Source: Bacteroidales bacterium (GTDB lineage Bacteria; Bacteroidota; Bacteroidia; Bacteroidales; Muribaculaceae). Taken from it: 42,917 bases of DNA. Location: assembly GCA_004552725.1 (NCBI GenBank), contig SFNM01000004.1:1-42917 (forward strand). Reading direction: 5' to 3'. Below the pieces are notes generated by a model, which ran no database searches, was not told the DNA's origin, and saw only the letters and a list, made by a program, of their open reading frames with translations. Both the position numbers and the translations under genes were made by a program. Within the stretch, counting starts at the first letter, position 1; each line of letters begins with the position of its first letter. Of the stretch, positions 1-7,667 are shown in pieces.

Positions 1-333
1 CGTCTATATGTATCACTCCGCATCCTTTAACTATTGGCTGTATCCACTGGAACCTTACGGTGGCCAACCGCCGTTTTATCGTAGAAGGACTCAGACCAGT
101 TCCCGCACTTATCTGGGCACTGTTTGCTTACCGTGAAGATACATCTCCCAGATGTAATCTGTTGTTATTTCTCGGCCTCCACTGAAACGATGACCACACG
201 CCATGCACTTGTATCGTTGGACACTTTTACGAGTACCATCCTTCTTTACAATGGGGGAATTGCATATTGGGCATTTTTTTTGTTCATAATGCGATTTTAA
301 GATTTTCAAATACGCAAAGTTACTGAATATCAA
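1..333 (-). pseudogene. Zinc-ribbon transposase, 5' part, frameshifted and cut by the window edge
   Basis: The minus-strand reading frame starts near 333 and carries an N-terminal zinc ribbon (CPIC and CMAC pairs) followed by a segment ending HGKQTV. This is typical of Bacteroidota transposases that put a zinc ribbon ahead of a helix-turn-helix and a DDE catalytic domain. The frame stops at 109-111, but the next frame continues without a break to the edge with ISAGTGLSPSTIKRRLATV and on to a VIHID segment, which would hold the first catalytic Asp. One base therefore seems to be missing near 112-118. The nominal ATG at 333 lies upstream of a TAACTTTG promoter box (315-322), so the true start is probably further in. 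The frameshift could be decay or programmed; the rest of the gene lies outside the window. The family assignment (the Zn-binding variant often filed with IS256) is from memory. Confidence 0.75.
315..322 (-). promoter_or_regulatory. Putative -7 box of the transposase
   Basis: The minus strand reads TAACTTTG, a match to the Bacteroidota TAnnTTTG box. No good -33 element is visible about 20 bp upstream, so the promoter is tentative. Its position inside the annotated N-terminus argues for a later translation start. Confidence 0.4.
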
Positions 334-352
334 TTAAACAGCTACACTATTG

Positions 353-422
353 GCACCCGTTTTGACCTATAGCGTAGCGTTTTATGATTTTTGAGCCTTT
401 TCAGCACCCGTTTTGACCCATA
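353..422. repeat. Direct repeat pair, candidate duplicated IS terminus
   Basis: GCACCCGTTTTGACC followed by TATA (353-371) recurs as GCACCCGTTTTGACC plus CATA (404-422), 18 of 19 bases identical and 51 bp apart. The second copy is followed by GTCAAAA (424-430), which pairs with its TTTTGAC (411-417). The pair lies just upstream of the transposase start, where the IS end should be. I infer a terminal repeat in two copies; the opposite end is outside the window. Confidence 0.45.
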
Positions 423-496
423 AGTCAAAAAAACACTCGCCCTCGCGCGCAAAAAAGTATAACCGCAGAAATCGTGTCAAAAGTCTATTCAAAATT

Positions 497-532
497 ACAA
501 GTAGTGCCGCGGCTTGCTGCGGCACTACTTGT
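497..532. repeat. Perfect intergenic hairpin, copy 1 of a repeated element
   Basis: CAAGTAGTGCCGC (498-510) pairs perfectly with GCGGCACTACTTG (519-531), extended by A497-T532. The core CCGCGGCTTGCTGCGG (507-522) recurs exactly, in reverse complement, at 42573-42588 in another intergenic gap. Neither side has a run of T, so this looks more like a dispersed REP-like palindrome than a simple terminator. Confidence 0.6.
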
Positions 533-714
533 TGACACCTGATTATCAATAAATTATATACTATCTTCCTGCTAAAGCTCCCGTTCTACTGTGAATACCT
601 TGCACGCTTTGTCTCATACAACGACTTTTGGCTTTCTTCCTTTTTGACAGATCTGTCAACCAAATTTGGCGAATGAACCAAATTTTTGGGTAATTTTTCT
701 GCGAGTGGGAAATG

Positions 715-744
715 GCAAAGCCGCCCTTGAGGGGGCGGCTTTGC
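715..744 (-). terminator. Rho-independent terminator of the ribosomal super-operon
   Basis: GCAAAGCCGCCC (715-726) and GGGCGGCTTTGC (733-744) form a perfect 12-bp stem with a 6-nt loop, 22 bp after the rplQ stop codon. On the minus strand the stem is followed by an imperfect T-rich stretch. This is the only strong hairpin directly downstream of rplQ. Confidence 0.8.
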
Positions 745-766
745 GGGTATTGATGTGGGTTGGGGC

Positions 767-1252
767 TTATTCGGCAGCGGGTGCTTCTGCAGCAGGAGCC
801 TCAGTAGCAGGTGCTTCTGCAGCGGGTGCAGCAGCTTTGCGACGGCTGCGGCGGGTTTTGCTCTTGGCTGCGCCGGCTTCTTTGAGCATTGCTTCGTTGT
901 AGTCAACGAGTTCGATGAAGCAGGTTTTGGCGTTGTCACCGAGACGGTTGCCGGTTTTGAGGATACGGGTGTAGCCACCGGGACGTTCAGCGATTTTTTG
1001 AGCGATTTCTTGGAAGAGTTCTTTGACGGCTTCCTTGCTTTGGAGGTAAGAGAAGACTACACGGCGGTTGGCCATGGTGTCGTTCTTGGCACGGTTGATG
1101 ATGGGCTCAGCGTACACGCGCAGGGCTTTGGCTTTGGCCAAAGTGGTGAAGATGCGTTTGTGGAGGATGAGCGAGATGGTCATGTTAGCCAGCAGGGCGT
1201 CGCGGTGAGCTTTTTTGCGGCTAAGGTGATTGAATTTTTTATTGTGTCTCAT
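767..1252 (-). CDS. rplQ: 50S ribosomal protein L17
   Basis: L17 sits near the exit of the 50S peptide tunnel and binds 23S rRNA. The N-terminal core (MRHNKKFNHLSRKKAHRDAL, then the MANRRVVFSYL and GNRLGDNAKTCFIELV segments) is canonical and ends near residue 118. After it comes a basic patch (KSKTRRSRRK) and a low-complexity tail with repeated EAPA units. At 161 residues it is longer than the roughly 120-residue enterobacterial protein; such tails are common in Bacteroidota. It is the last gene of the super-operon, 6 bp after rpoA and just before the terminator, the usual rpoA-rplQ pairing. Confidence 0.98.
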   Translation of the reverse strand: MRHNKKFNHLSRKKAHRDALLANMTISLILHKRIFTTLAKAKALRVYAEPIINRAKNDTMANRRVVFSYLQSKEAVKELFQEIAQKIAERPGGYTRILKTGNRLGDNAKTCFIELVDYNEAMLKEAGAAKSKTRRSRRKAAAPAAEAPATEAPAAEAPAAE

Positions 1253-1258
1253 CGGAGT

Positions 1259-2251
1259 TTACTCTTTATCTAATTTGTAACGTGAAATATCCATTCCGAA
1301 CGACAGCCCGAGTGTGGTAAGGAGTTCTTCGAGCTCGGTGAGTGATTTTTTGCCGAAGTTGCGGAATTTGAGCAGGTCGGTTTTGTTGAACACGACCAGT
1401 TCTGCAAGGGTTTCTACCTCGGCGCTCTTAAGGCAGTTGAGAGCACGGACTGAGAGGTCCATGTCGGTGAGTTTCGATTTGAGAAGTTGGCGCATGTGCA
1501 GTACTTCTTCGTCGAATTCTTCGCCGCTTTCGTTTTCCTTGATTTCGAGTGTGATCTTCTCGTCGGAGAAGAGCATGAAGTGGTAAATCAGGATTTTAGC
1601 TGCTTCTTTGAGAGCGTCTTTGGGGTGGATCGAACCGTTTGTAATGATTTCGAGGGTGAGTTTATCGTAGTCGGTTTTTTGGTCTACGCGGAAGTTTTCA
1701 ACGGTGTACTTAACGTTTTTGATGGGGGTGTAGATGGAGTCGATGGCGATGGTGTCGATGTCGTCGTTAGGGTTGACATTTTCTTCGGCGGGGATCCAGC
1801 TACGGCCTTTGTTGATAGTTAAGGTGATGTTGAAGCTTGCTTTGGAGTCCAAGTGACAGATCACAAGGTCGGGGTTCATAACTTCGAACCCGGAGAGGAC
1901 CTTGCTAATGTCGCCGGCTGTGAATACATCAGTGCCCGAAACGTTAATAGTAACCCTCTCGGTGTCGGTATCTTCAACTTTTTGTTTGAGGTCGACCTGT
2001 TTGAGGTTGAGGATGATGTTGGTGACATCTTCCTTCACACCGGGGATGGTATCGAATTCGTGTTTTACGCCGTCGATTTTGATTGATGAGATGGCGTAAC
2101 CTTCTAAGGAAGAGAGGAGTACACGACGCAGGGCGTTGCCTACGGTGATACCATAGCCGGGTTCCAGGGGCTTGAACTCAAACTTGCCGTGGAAGTTGTC
2201 GGCTTCGAGCATGAGGACTTTGTCGGGTTTCTGGAATGCTAAAATAGCCAT
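1259..2251 (-). CDS. rpoA: DNA-directed RNA polymerase subunit alpha
   Basis: The alpha subunit dimerises to nucleate RNA polymerase assembly and contacts promoter DNA and regulators. The N-terminal domain (about residues 1-235) has the hallmark GYGITVGNALRRVLLSSLEG at 33-52. A flexible linker then leads to the C-terminal domain (about 255-330) with its helix-hairpin-helix segment (SVRALNCLKSAEVETLAELV, then FRNFGKKSLTELEELL). The length of 330 residues is normal. It follows rpsD by 23 bp and precedes rplQ by 6 bp, matching the alpha operon, so its level is likely tied to ribosomal protein output. Confidence 0.99.
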   Translation of the reverse strand: MAILAFQKPDKVLMLEADNFHGKFEFKPLEPGYGITVGNALRRVLLSSLEGYAISSIKIDGVKHEFDTIPGVKEDVTNIILNLKQVDLKQKVEDTDTERVTINVSGTDVFTAGDISKVLSGFEVMNPDLVICHLDSKASFNITLTINKGRSWIPAEENVNPNDDIDTIAIDSIYTPIKNVKYTVENFRVDQKTDYDKLTLEIITNGSIHPKDALKEAAKILIYHFMLFSDEKITLEIKENESGEEFDEEVLHMRQLLKSKLTDMDLSVRALNCLKSAEVETLAELVVFNKTDLLKFRNFGKKSLTELEELLTTLGLSFGMDISRYKLDKE

Positions 2252-2274
2252 GGATCTGATGTATTGAAAGATTA

Positions 2275-2880
2275 TTACTTGGAGTACAACTCGACGATAA
2301 GTTGTTCTTTGATGTTTTCGGGGATGTCGCTGCGTTCGGGCAGGTGGAGGAATTTACCGCTGCGGGTAGCTTCGTCCCATTCAATCCAAGGATACTTGGA
2401 GTGGTTGAAGCCGGCGAGGCAGTCGGAGATTACTTCGAGGGATTTGGATTTTTCGCGCACACCAATCACGTCGCCGGGTTTCACTTCGTAAGAAGGGATG
2501 TTAACGACGCCACCGTTGACCACAATGTGGCGGTGGAGCACGATTTGGCGAGCAGCGGCACGGGTGGGAGCGATGCCGAGGCGGTAAACTACGTTGTCGA
2601 GGCGTGCTTCAAGGAGTTGGAGCAGGATGACACCGGTTACACCTTTGAGACGTGAGGCCTTGTTGTAAAGGTTGCGGAATTGTTTTTCCAAAACGCCGTA
2701 GGTGTATTTTGCTTTTTGTTTTTCGCGAAGTTGGACACCGTACTCCGAGGTTTTGCGGCGCTTGTTTTGGCCGTGTTGGCCGGGGGGGAAGTTGCGACGC
2801 TGGAGCACTTTGTCTTCGCCGAAGATGGGCTCGCCGAATTTGCGGGCGATTTTGGTCTTGGGACCTGTATATCTTGCCAT
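2275..2880 (-). CDS. rpsD: 30S ribosomal protein S4
   Basis: S4 is a primary 16S rRNA binder that starts assembly of the 30S body. The 201-residue protein has the N-terminal RNA-binding region (MARYTGPKTKIARKFGEPIF) without zinc-binding Cys residues, and an S4 fold with RLDNVVYRLGIAPTRAAARQ followed by HIVVNGGVVNIPSYEVKPGD. In E. coli S4 also represses the alpha operon by binding its mRNA. Here rpsD is preceded by a 244-nt non-coding gap, a plausible S4 target (inference). Confidence 0.98.
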   Translation of the reverse strand: MARYTGPKTKIARKFGEPIFGEDKVLQRRNFPPGQHGQNKRRKTSEYGVQLREKQKAKYTYGVLEKQFRNLYNKASRLKGVTGVILLQLLEARLDNVVYRLGIAPTRAAARQIVLHRHIVVNGGVVNIPSYEVKPGDVIGVREKSKSLEVISDCLAGFNHSKYPWIEWDEATRSGKFLHLPERSDIPENIKEQLIVELYSK

Positions 2881-3124
2881 TGTTTTAAAAATCAGTTTGT
2901 GTTCGGAGGTGGTTGAGCAGCGATGGTTGCAGGTGGGTCGTCTACGAAGGCGGGTCTGCGGTGGCGGCCGAGTCAGGGGTCAAGGTGTTGGCTGCGGCTC
3001 TGTCCCAAGGGGCTCAAGGTGGTCCGAGGTTTGAATAGAAAGTTGTTGATTGAACTAAAAGTGAAAGTAGAGAAGCATCTGTCCGTCAGCCGCGAAAGCT
3101 CGCGACAGATGTCGGAACTGATTA
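2881..3124 (-). promoter_or_regulatory. Long intercistronic region before rpsD, candidate S4-responsive leader
   Basis: This 244-nt gap contains no gene. On the minus strand it begins with a nested hairpin: CATCTGTC pairs with GACAGATG (3077-3084 with 3104-3111) and, inside, CGCGA pairs with TCGCG (3091-3095 with 3100-3104, sharing one base). A long C-rich stretch then leads to rpsD. I see no TAnnTTTG promoter in it. S4 autoregulation is known in other bacteria; use of this region is an inference from its position and folding potential. Confidence 0.5.
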
Positions 3125-3514
3125 TTAAACTCTTCTACGTTTGGGGGGACGGCAGCCGTTGTGAGGCAGGGGAGTAACGTCGATAATTTCGACTACTTCG
3201 ATGCCGGCACCGTGGATGGTGCGGATGGCTGATTCGCGGCCGTTGCCGGGACCTTTGACGTAGGCTTTTACTTTGCGCAGGCCGAGGTCGTAAGCGACCT
3301 TGGCGCAGTCTTGTGCTGCCATTTGTGCGGCGTAGGGAGTGTTCTTTTTGGAACCGCGGAAGCCCATTTTGCCGGCAGAGGACCATGAAATCACTTGGCC
3401 TTCGCTATTGGCTAAGCACACGATGATGTTGTTGAAAGACGAATGAACGTGGAGTTGGCCTTCAGCACCAACTTTGACGTTTCTCTTCTTTGCTGCGACT
3501 GTCTTTTTTGCCAT
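3125..3514 (-). CDS. rpsK: 30S ribosomal protein S11
   Basis: S11 lies on the 30S platform near the mRNA exit and helps select correct codon-anticodon pairs. The 129-residue product shows the family core (FNNIIVCLANSEGQVISWSS, then GFRGSKKNTPYAAQMAA) and the invariant C-terminus DVTPLPHNGCRPPKRRRV. The basic N-terminus is short. It is 9 bp downstream of rpsM, standard for the alpha operon. Confidence 0.99.
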   Translation of the reverse strand: MAKKTVAAKKRNVKVGAEGQLHVHSSFNNIIVCLANSEGQVISWSSAGKMGFRGSKKNTPYAAQMAAQDCAKVAYDLGLRKVKAYVKGPGNGRESAIRTIHGAGIEVVEIIDVTPLPHNGCRPPKRRRV

Positions 3515-3523
3515 ATTCGTTTA

Positions 3524-3904
3524 TTATTTAGTTGCTTTCTTTTTGTTAGCGACGGTTTTCTTGCGGCCTTTGCGGGTACGCGCATTGTTTTTGGTAGATT
3601 GGCCGCGAACGGGGAGGCCGAGACGGTGGCGGATACCACGGTAGCAACCGATATCCATCAGTCGCTTGATGTTGAGCTGGATTTCGGAGCGGAGGTCGCC
3701 TTCTACTTTGTAGTCGGAGCTGATTACTTCGCGCACTTTGGCGGCTTGCGCATCGGTCCAGTCTTGCACCTTGATGTTTACATCTACGCCGGCTTTTTCG
3801 AGGATGCTGCGAGCGGCGCTGCGTCCGATGCCGAAGATGTAGGTCAAGGCGATTTCACCTCGTTTGTTTTGGGGGAGGTCAACACCCACTATACGTATTG
3901 CCAT
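3524..3904 (-). CDS. rpsM: 30S ribosomal protein S13
   Basis: S13 sits in the head of the 30S subunit and forms intersubunit bridges with L5 and 23S rRNA; its tail approaches the P-site tRNA. The 126 residues include the start MAIRIVGVDLPQNKRGEIAL, a helix-two-turn-helix with the GIGRSAARSILEKAGV segment, and the signature RGIRHRLGLPVRGQSTKNNA with a Lys/Arg-rich tail. It follows rpmJ by 35 bp and precedes rpsK. Confidence 0.99.
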   Translation of the reverse strand: MAIRIVGVDLPQNKRGEIALTYIFGIGRSAARSILEKAGVDVNIKVQDWTDAQAAKVREVISSDYKVEGDLRSEIQLNIKRLMDIGCYRGIRHRLGLPVRGQSTKNNARTRKGRKKTVANKKKATK

Positions 3905-3939
3905 AAATTACTGGTATTTTTTCTGCAAAAATAACGGAA

Positions 3940-4056
3940 TTATCCTTGACGTTGTTTGTTCTTGGGGTTTTTCTTGTCGATCACATAGAGACGTCCTTTG
4001 CGACGCACGATTTTGCTGTCGGCAGAACGTTTTTTGATGGAGGCTCGTACTTTCAT
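3940..4056 (-). CDS. rpmJ: 50S ribosomal protein L36, zinc-less form
   Basis: A 38-codon frame reads MKVRASIKKRSADSKIVRRK, then GRLYVIDKKNPKNKQRQG. The start MKVRAS and end KNKQRQG identify L36. In the classical protein three Cys and one His bind zinc (about residues 11, 14, 27 and 33); here these positions are Ser, Ser, Asp and Asn, so this is a metal-free variant. It lies between infA (29 bp away) and rpsM (35 bp away), the canonical place. Confidence 0.95.
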   Translation of the reverse strand: MKVRASIKKRSADSKIVRRKGRLYVIDKKNPKNKQRQG

Positions 4057-4085
4057 CTTTTCTTTTAGTTATTTAGAGTTCAATT

Positions 4086-4304
4086 TTATTTGTAACGGAA
4101 TGCAATTCGGCCTTTGGTAAGGTCGTAAGGAGTCATTTCCACGCGCACTTTGTCGCCGGGGAGGATTTTGATGTAGTGCATACGCATTTTCCCGGAGATG
4201 TGGGCGGTGATTTCGTGGCCATTTTCGAGTTCAACGCGGAACATAGCGTTGGAGAGTGCTTCGATAATGGTGCCGTCGACTTCGATTGCTGTTTGTTTTG
4301 CCAT
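4086..4304 (-). CDS. infA: Translation initiation factor IF-1
   Basis: IF-1 is a single OB-fold protein that occupies the 30S A site during initiation and assists IF-2 and IF-3. The 72-residue sequence is canonical: MAKQTAIEVDGTIIEALSNA, then FRVELENGHEITAHISGKMR, and the end PYDLTKGRIAFRYK. It lies 8 bp after map and ahead of rpmJ. Confidence 0.99.
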   Translation of the reverse strand: MAKQTAIEVDGTIIEALSNAMFRVELENGHEITAHISGKMRMHYIKILPGDKVRVEMTPYDLTKGRIAFRYK

Positions 4305-4312
4305 ACTAATGA

Positions 4313-5095
4313 TTAGTTGAAACGGTCTTCAATTGCCTGGTGAATGTAGTCGAAAGTGGTGAGGACGTGGGTTTGGTTGTCCAGCAGAGCGAGGGTGTGC
4401 TCGTAGTGGGCGGAGGGTTTGCGGTCGCGGGTGCGACATGTCCAACCGTCCGACTCGATAACGATGTTGCGCGAGCCGAGGTTGATCATTGGCTCGATGC
4501 AGAGGCACATACCGTTGCGCAGGGCGGGGCCGGTGCCGCGTCGTCCGTAGTTGGGTACCTCGGGGCTTTCGTGCATGTGGCGGCCGATGCCGTGTCCGCA
4601 CATTTCGCGCACAACGGAGTAGCCGCGTTTTTCGCAGTAGGTTTGTACGGCGTTGGCGATGTCGCCTACGCGGTGGCCTACTTTGCATGCTTCGATGCCT
4701 ACGTAGAGGCTTTCGCGGGTGGTGCGACAGAGTTGCATCACTTCGTCGGCCACGTTACCTACAGCGAATGTGTAGCACATATCGCCCATGAAGCCGTTGA
4801 GTTCTACTACGGTGTCGATGCCCACGATGTCGCCGTCGCGCAGAGCATAGTTGGAGGGGAAGCCGTGAACCACGGTTTCGTTCACTTCGATACAAAGTGT
4901 ACCCGGAAATCCTTCGTACCCTAAGCAAGCAGGCTTGCCACCATTGTCGCGAATGAATTCGCGGGCAATGGTGTCGAGCTTGCGTGTGGTGACGCCGGGA
5001 GCAATCCATCGGGCCACTTCGCCCATAGTGCGCGACACTAAGTCGGCAGCGGGGCGCATGGCTTCGATTTCGTCCGGGGTTTTAAGATATATCAT
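4313..5095 (-). CDS. map: Methionine aminopeptidase, type I
   Basis: This enzyme removes the initiator Met from nascent proteins using two metal ions. The 260 residues contain the expected ligand segments: VVHGFPS (substrate His), GDIVGIDTVVELNGFMGDMC (two Asp), GHGIGRHMHE (His), CIEPMI (Glu) and a C-terminal YEHTLALL (Glu). There is no N-terminal zinc-finger extension. It sits between secY (40 bp) and infA (8 bp); adk, often between secY and map elsewhere, is absent, as usual in Bacteroidota. Confidence 0.98.
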   Translation of the reverse strand: MIYLKTPDEIEAMRPAADLVSRTMGEVARWIAPGVTTRKLDTIAREFIRDNGGKPACLGYEGFPGTLCIEVNETVVHGFPSNYALRDGDIVGIDTVVELNGFMGDMCYTFAVGNVADEVMQLCRTTRESLYVGIEACKVGHRVGDIANAVQTYCEKRGYSVVREMCGHGIGRHMHESPEVPNYGRRGTGPALRNGMCLCIEPMINLGSRNIVIESDGWTCRTRDRKPSAHYEHTLALLDNQTHVLTTFDYIHQAIEDRFN

Positions 5096-5135
5096 TGATT
5101 TATCTTGTTGGTTCAGGCAATTAATTGCAATTTAA

Positions 5136-6476
5136 TCAGTAGGCAGAGCCGGTGGTACGGCCTTTGATGCGACCTTCTTTCATGAGGCCATCGTAATGGT
5201 GCATATTGAGGTGCGCTTCGATTTGTTGGAGGGTATCGAGTACTACGCCAACCATAATGAGCAGTGAGGTACCGCCGAAGAATTGGGCGAAGTTTTGCGA
5301 CACACCGAAGAAGCGGGCAAAAGCAGGCATGATAGCAACGATGCCGAGGAAGATTGAGCCGGGCAGTGTGATGCGCGACATAATGGCGTCGATGTATTCA
5401 GCAGTTTTTTTGCCGGGTTTTACACCTGGGATGAAGCCGTTGTTGCGTTTCATGTCTTCAGCCATTTGAGTGGGGCGCACTGTGATGGCGGTGTAGAAGT
5501 ATGTGAATGCAACAATCATCAGGAAGAAGAGCAGGTTGTACCAAAATGAGTTGATATCGGTGAAAGCGCGCAGGAATGATGTGCTGTCGGTATTGAAGCC
5601 GGTAAGTGTCATGGGGATAAACATGATTGCTTGGGCGAAGATGATGGGCATCACACCGGCTGCGTTGACTTTCAAGGGGATGTATTGGCGTTGGCCGCCG
5701 TATTGGCGGTTGCCGATAATGCGTTTAGCATATTGCACGGGTACTTTGCGGGTGCCTTGTACCAGAAGCACTGCTCCGACAGTAACGGCGAAGAGCATCA
5801 CTACTTCAACGATGAACATCACCAAGCCGCCTTGGCCGGTAGCGCTACCGGGCATACGGGTTTGAAGTTCTACGCCCAGGGAGGGGAGCAGACGAGCGAT
5901 GATACCGATGAGGATGATGAATGAGATACCGTTGCCGATGCCGCGGTCGGTGATACGTTCACCGAGCCAGAGGATGAACATGGCGCCGGCGGCGAGGATC
6001 AGTGTGAGATATGCTACGTCCCAGAAACCGAAATGCAGTGTCGACACGTTTGCTACTTGCGCTTGGAGGTTGAGCAGGTAGGCGGGTGCTTGGAGCACGA
6101 GAATCAGCACTGTAAGATAGCGGGTATACTGATTGAGTTTTTGGCGACCACTCTCGCCCTCGCGTTGGAGTTTTTGGAACGAGGGAAGAATCATACCGCA
6201 CAGTTGGATCACGATGCTTGCAGTGATGTAAGGCATGATACCGAGTGCGAATACGGATGCTTGGGAGAAGGCGCCACCCGAGAACATATCGAGCAGTTGC
6301 ATCAGGCCGCTTTTGTTGGTAAACTCACCGAGTGCTTTGATGGCCTCGGGCGAAATACCGGGGAGGACAACAAAGCAACCAAGGCGATACACGAACACCA
6401 AGCCGAGAGTGATGAGCAAGCGCTTGCGAAGCTCTTGTATACTCCAGATATTTTTAAGGGTGTCGACGAATCTCAT
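5136..6476 (-). CDS. secY: Protein translocase subunit SecY
   Basis: SecY is the channel subunit of the inner-membrane SecYEG translocon. The 446-residue protein starts MRFVDTLKNIWSIQELRKRL, has about ten hydrophobic segments, the plug-region motif LDMFSGGAFSQASVFALGIM, the cytosolic loop GIGNGISFIILIGI, and a C-terminal segment with the GVVLDTLQQIEAHL stretch. Its ATG overlaps the rplO stop codon (TAATG), suggesting translational coupling, as in many spc operons. Confidence 0.98.
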   Translation of the reverse strand: MRFVDTLKNIWSIQELRKRLLITLGLVFVYRLGCFVVLPGISPEAIKALGEFTNKSGLMQLLDMFSGGAFSQASVFALGIMPYITASIVIQLCGMILPSFQKLQREGESGRQKLNQYTRYLTVLILVLQAPAYLLNLQAQVANVSTLHFGFWDVAYLTLILAAGAMFILWLGERITDRGIGNGISFIILIGIIARLLPSLGVELQTRMPGSATGQGGLVMFIVEVVMLFAVTVGAVLLVQGTRKVPVQYAKRIIGNRQYGGQRQYIPLKVNAAGVMPIIFAQAIMFIPMTLTGFNTDSTSFLRAFTDINSFWYNLLFFLMIVAFTYFYTAITVRPTQMAEDMKRNNGFIPGVKPGKKTAEYIDAIMSRITLPGSIFLGIVAIMPAFARFFGVSQNFAQFFGGTSLLIMVGVVLDTLQQIEAHLNMHHYDGLMKEGRIKGRTTGSAY

Positions 6477-6928
6477 TATTTTTCGATTTTAGAGATGGAG
6501 CCACCGGCGGCTTCGATAGCGGCTTGAGCAGCTTTGGAGAAAGCGTGAGCTTCTACGGCTATCGCAGAGGTGATGGCACCATTGGCCAATATTTTAACAC
6601 GTTGGCTGCGGGAGATGAAGCCTGCAGCTTGGAGTTCGGCCACGCCAACCTTGGTGAGGTTTTTGGCTTCAGCAAGGGATTGGATGAGGTCGAGATTGAT
6701 AGCTTTGTATTCTACGCGATTAATGTTTTTGAAGCCCCATTTGGGGAGACGGCGTTGCAGAGGCATTTGACCGCCTTCAAAACCGATTTTGCGTTTGTAG
6801 CCGCTGCGCGATTTAGCGCCTTTGTGGCCACGGGTTGATGTGCCGCCTTTGCCGGAGCCCGGGCCGCGACCAATGCGAGTGGAACGAGTTACAGAACCGG
6901 CAGCGGGTTGTAAGTTGCTTAAATCCAT
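6476..6928 (-). CDS. rplO: 50S ribosomal protein L15
   Basis: L15 is a late-assembly 50S protein rich in Gly and basic residues at its N-terminus, which threads into 23S rRNA. The 150 residues show SRTRIGRGPGSGKGGTSTRG-like composition (residues about 14-32), the GFEGGQMPLQRRLPKWGFKN segment and the C-terminal L15/L18e-type fold with AFSKAAQAAIEAAGG. The stop overlaps the secY start by one base. Confidence 0.98.
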   Translation of the reverse strand: MDLSNLQPAAGSVTRSTRIGRGPGSGKGGTSTRGHKGAKSRSGYKRKIGFEGGQMPLQRRLPKWGFKNINRVEYKAINLDLIQSLAEAKNLTKVGVAELQAAGFISRSQRVKILANGAITSAIAVEAHAFSKAAQAAIEAAGGSISKIEK

Positions 6929-6941
6929 AGTTCGTAAGTAT

Positions 6942-7121
6942 TTATGCGTTGGTCACTTCTACGAGGTGGCGAACAGCGTTAACCATACCCATCACGTCGG
7001 GGGTGTTTTCTTTCACTACCGAGTGATGCATTTTTTTAAGACCGAGAGCATCGAGAGTGCTTTTTTGCACTTTGGGGCATTTGATGCGGCTTTTTATCTG
7101 GGTGATTTTGATTTTTGCCAT
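6942..7121 (-). CDS. rpmD: 50S ribosomal protein L30
   Basis: L30 is a small ferredoxin-like-fold 50S protein. I start it at the ATG at 7121, giving MAKIKITQIKSRIKCPKVQK and 59 residues; a longer frame back to 7142 adds seven residues not found in the family. The LGLKKMHHSVVKENTPDVMG segment is diagnostic. It lies between rpsE (22 bp) and rplO (13 bp). Confidence 0.97.
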   Translation of the reverse strand: MAKIKITQIKSRIKCPKVQKSTLDALGLKKMHHSVVKENTPDVMGMVNAVRHLVEVTNA

Positions 7122-7143
7122 AGTTGTGTAGTGCTTTATCAAA

Positions 7144-7662
7144 TTAGCCTTTGAATACTTGTTCTACCGAGATACCGCGGTTTTGAGCCACTTGAGCGGG
7201 CGAGCGCATTTCGCCGAGGGCGGCGATGGTGGCTTTTACCAAGTTGTGGGGGTTCGAGGAGCCTTTGCTCTTGGCGAGGACGTCGGTGATGCCTACGCTT
7301 TCGAGCACGGCGCGCATAGCACCACCGGCTTTAACGCCGGTACCGTGGGAAGCGGGTTTGAGGATGATGCGGGAGCCGCCGAACTTGGCCACTTGTTCGT
7401 GGGGGATAGTGCCGCGGTGCACGGGAACTTTGATGAGGTTTTTCTTTGCAGACTCAACGCCTTTGGCGATAGCTGCTTGCACTTCGTTGGCTTTGCCAAG
7501 GCCCCAACCTACGATGCCGTCTTCATTGCCTACAACGACGATGGCAGCGAAAGTGAAAGCACGGCCACCTTTGGTTACTTTGGTAACGCGGTTGATGGCA
7601 ACGAGACGATCTTTGAGTTCGAGATCGTTGGTGGATTTTACACGATTATTCTTTGTAGCCAT
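7144..7662 (-). CDS. rpsE: 30S ribosomal protein S5
   Basis: S5 lies near the mRNA entry channel and contributes to decoding accuracy and mRNA unwinding. The 172-residue protein has the N-terminal double-stranded-RNA-binding-like domain (LKDRLVAINRVTKVTKGGRA, then VGNEDGIVGWGLGKANEVQA) and the C-terminal domain with PASHGTGVKAGGAMRAVLES. The gap to rplR is 5 bp. Confidence 0.99.
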   Translation of the reverse strand: MATKNNRVKSTNDLELKDRLVAINRVTKVTKGGRAFTFAAIVVVGNEDGIVGWGLGKANEVQAAIAKGVESAKKNLIKVPVHRGTIPHEQVAKFGGSRIILKPASHGTGVKAGGAMRAVLESVGITDVLAKSKGSSNPHNLVKATIAALGEMRSPAQVAQNRGISVEQVFKG

Positions 7663-7667
7663 ATCGT

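Larger units (their letters stand above)
334..766. other. Non-coding stretch between IS and ribosomal operon
   Basis: I see no convincing gene here. It holds the repeat pair at 353-422, an A-rich and GC-rich patch at 425-470, the strong hairpin at 497-532, and the operon terminator at 715-744. Open frames crossing 586-978 are out-of-frame readings of the rplQ tail. Confidence 0.6.

Noticed and set aside
586..978. 130-codon Pro/Lys/Ser-rich frame on the minus strand
   Set aside because: It is the rplQ tail read in another frame and runs through the terminator.
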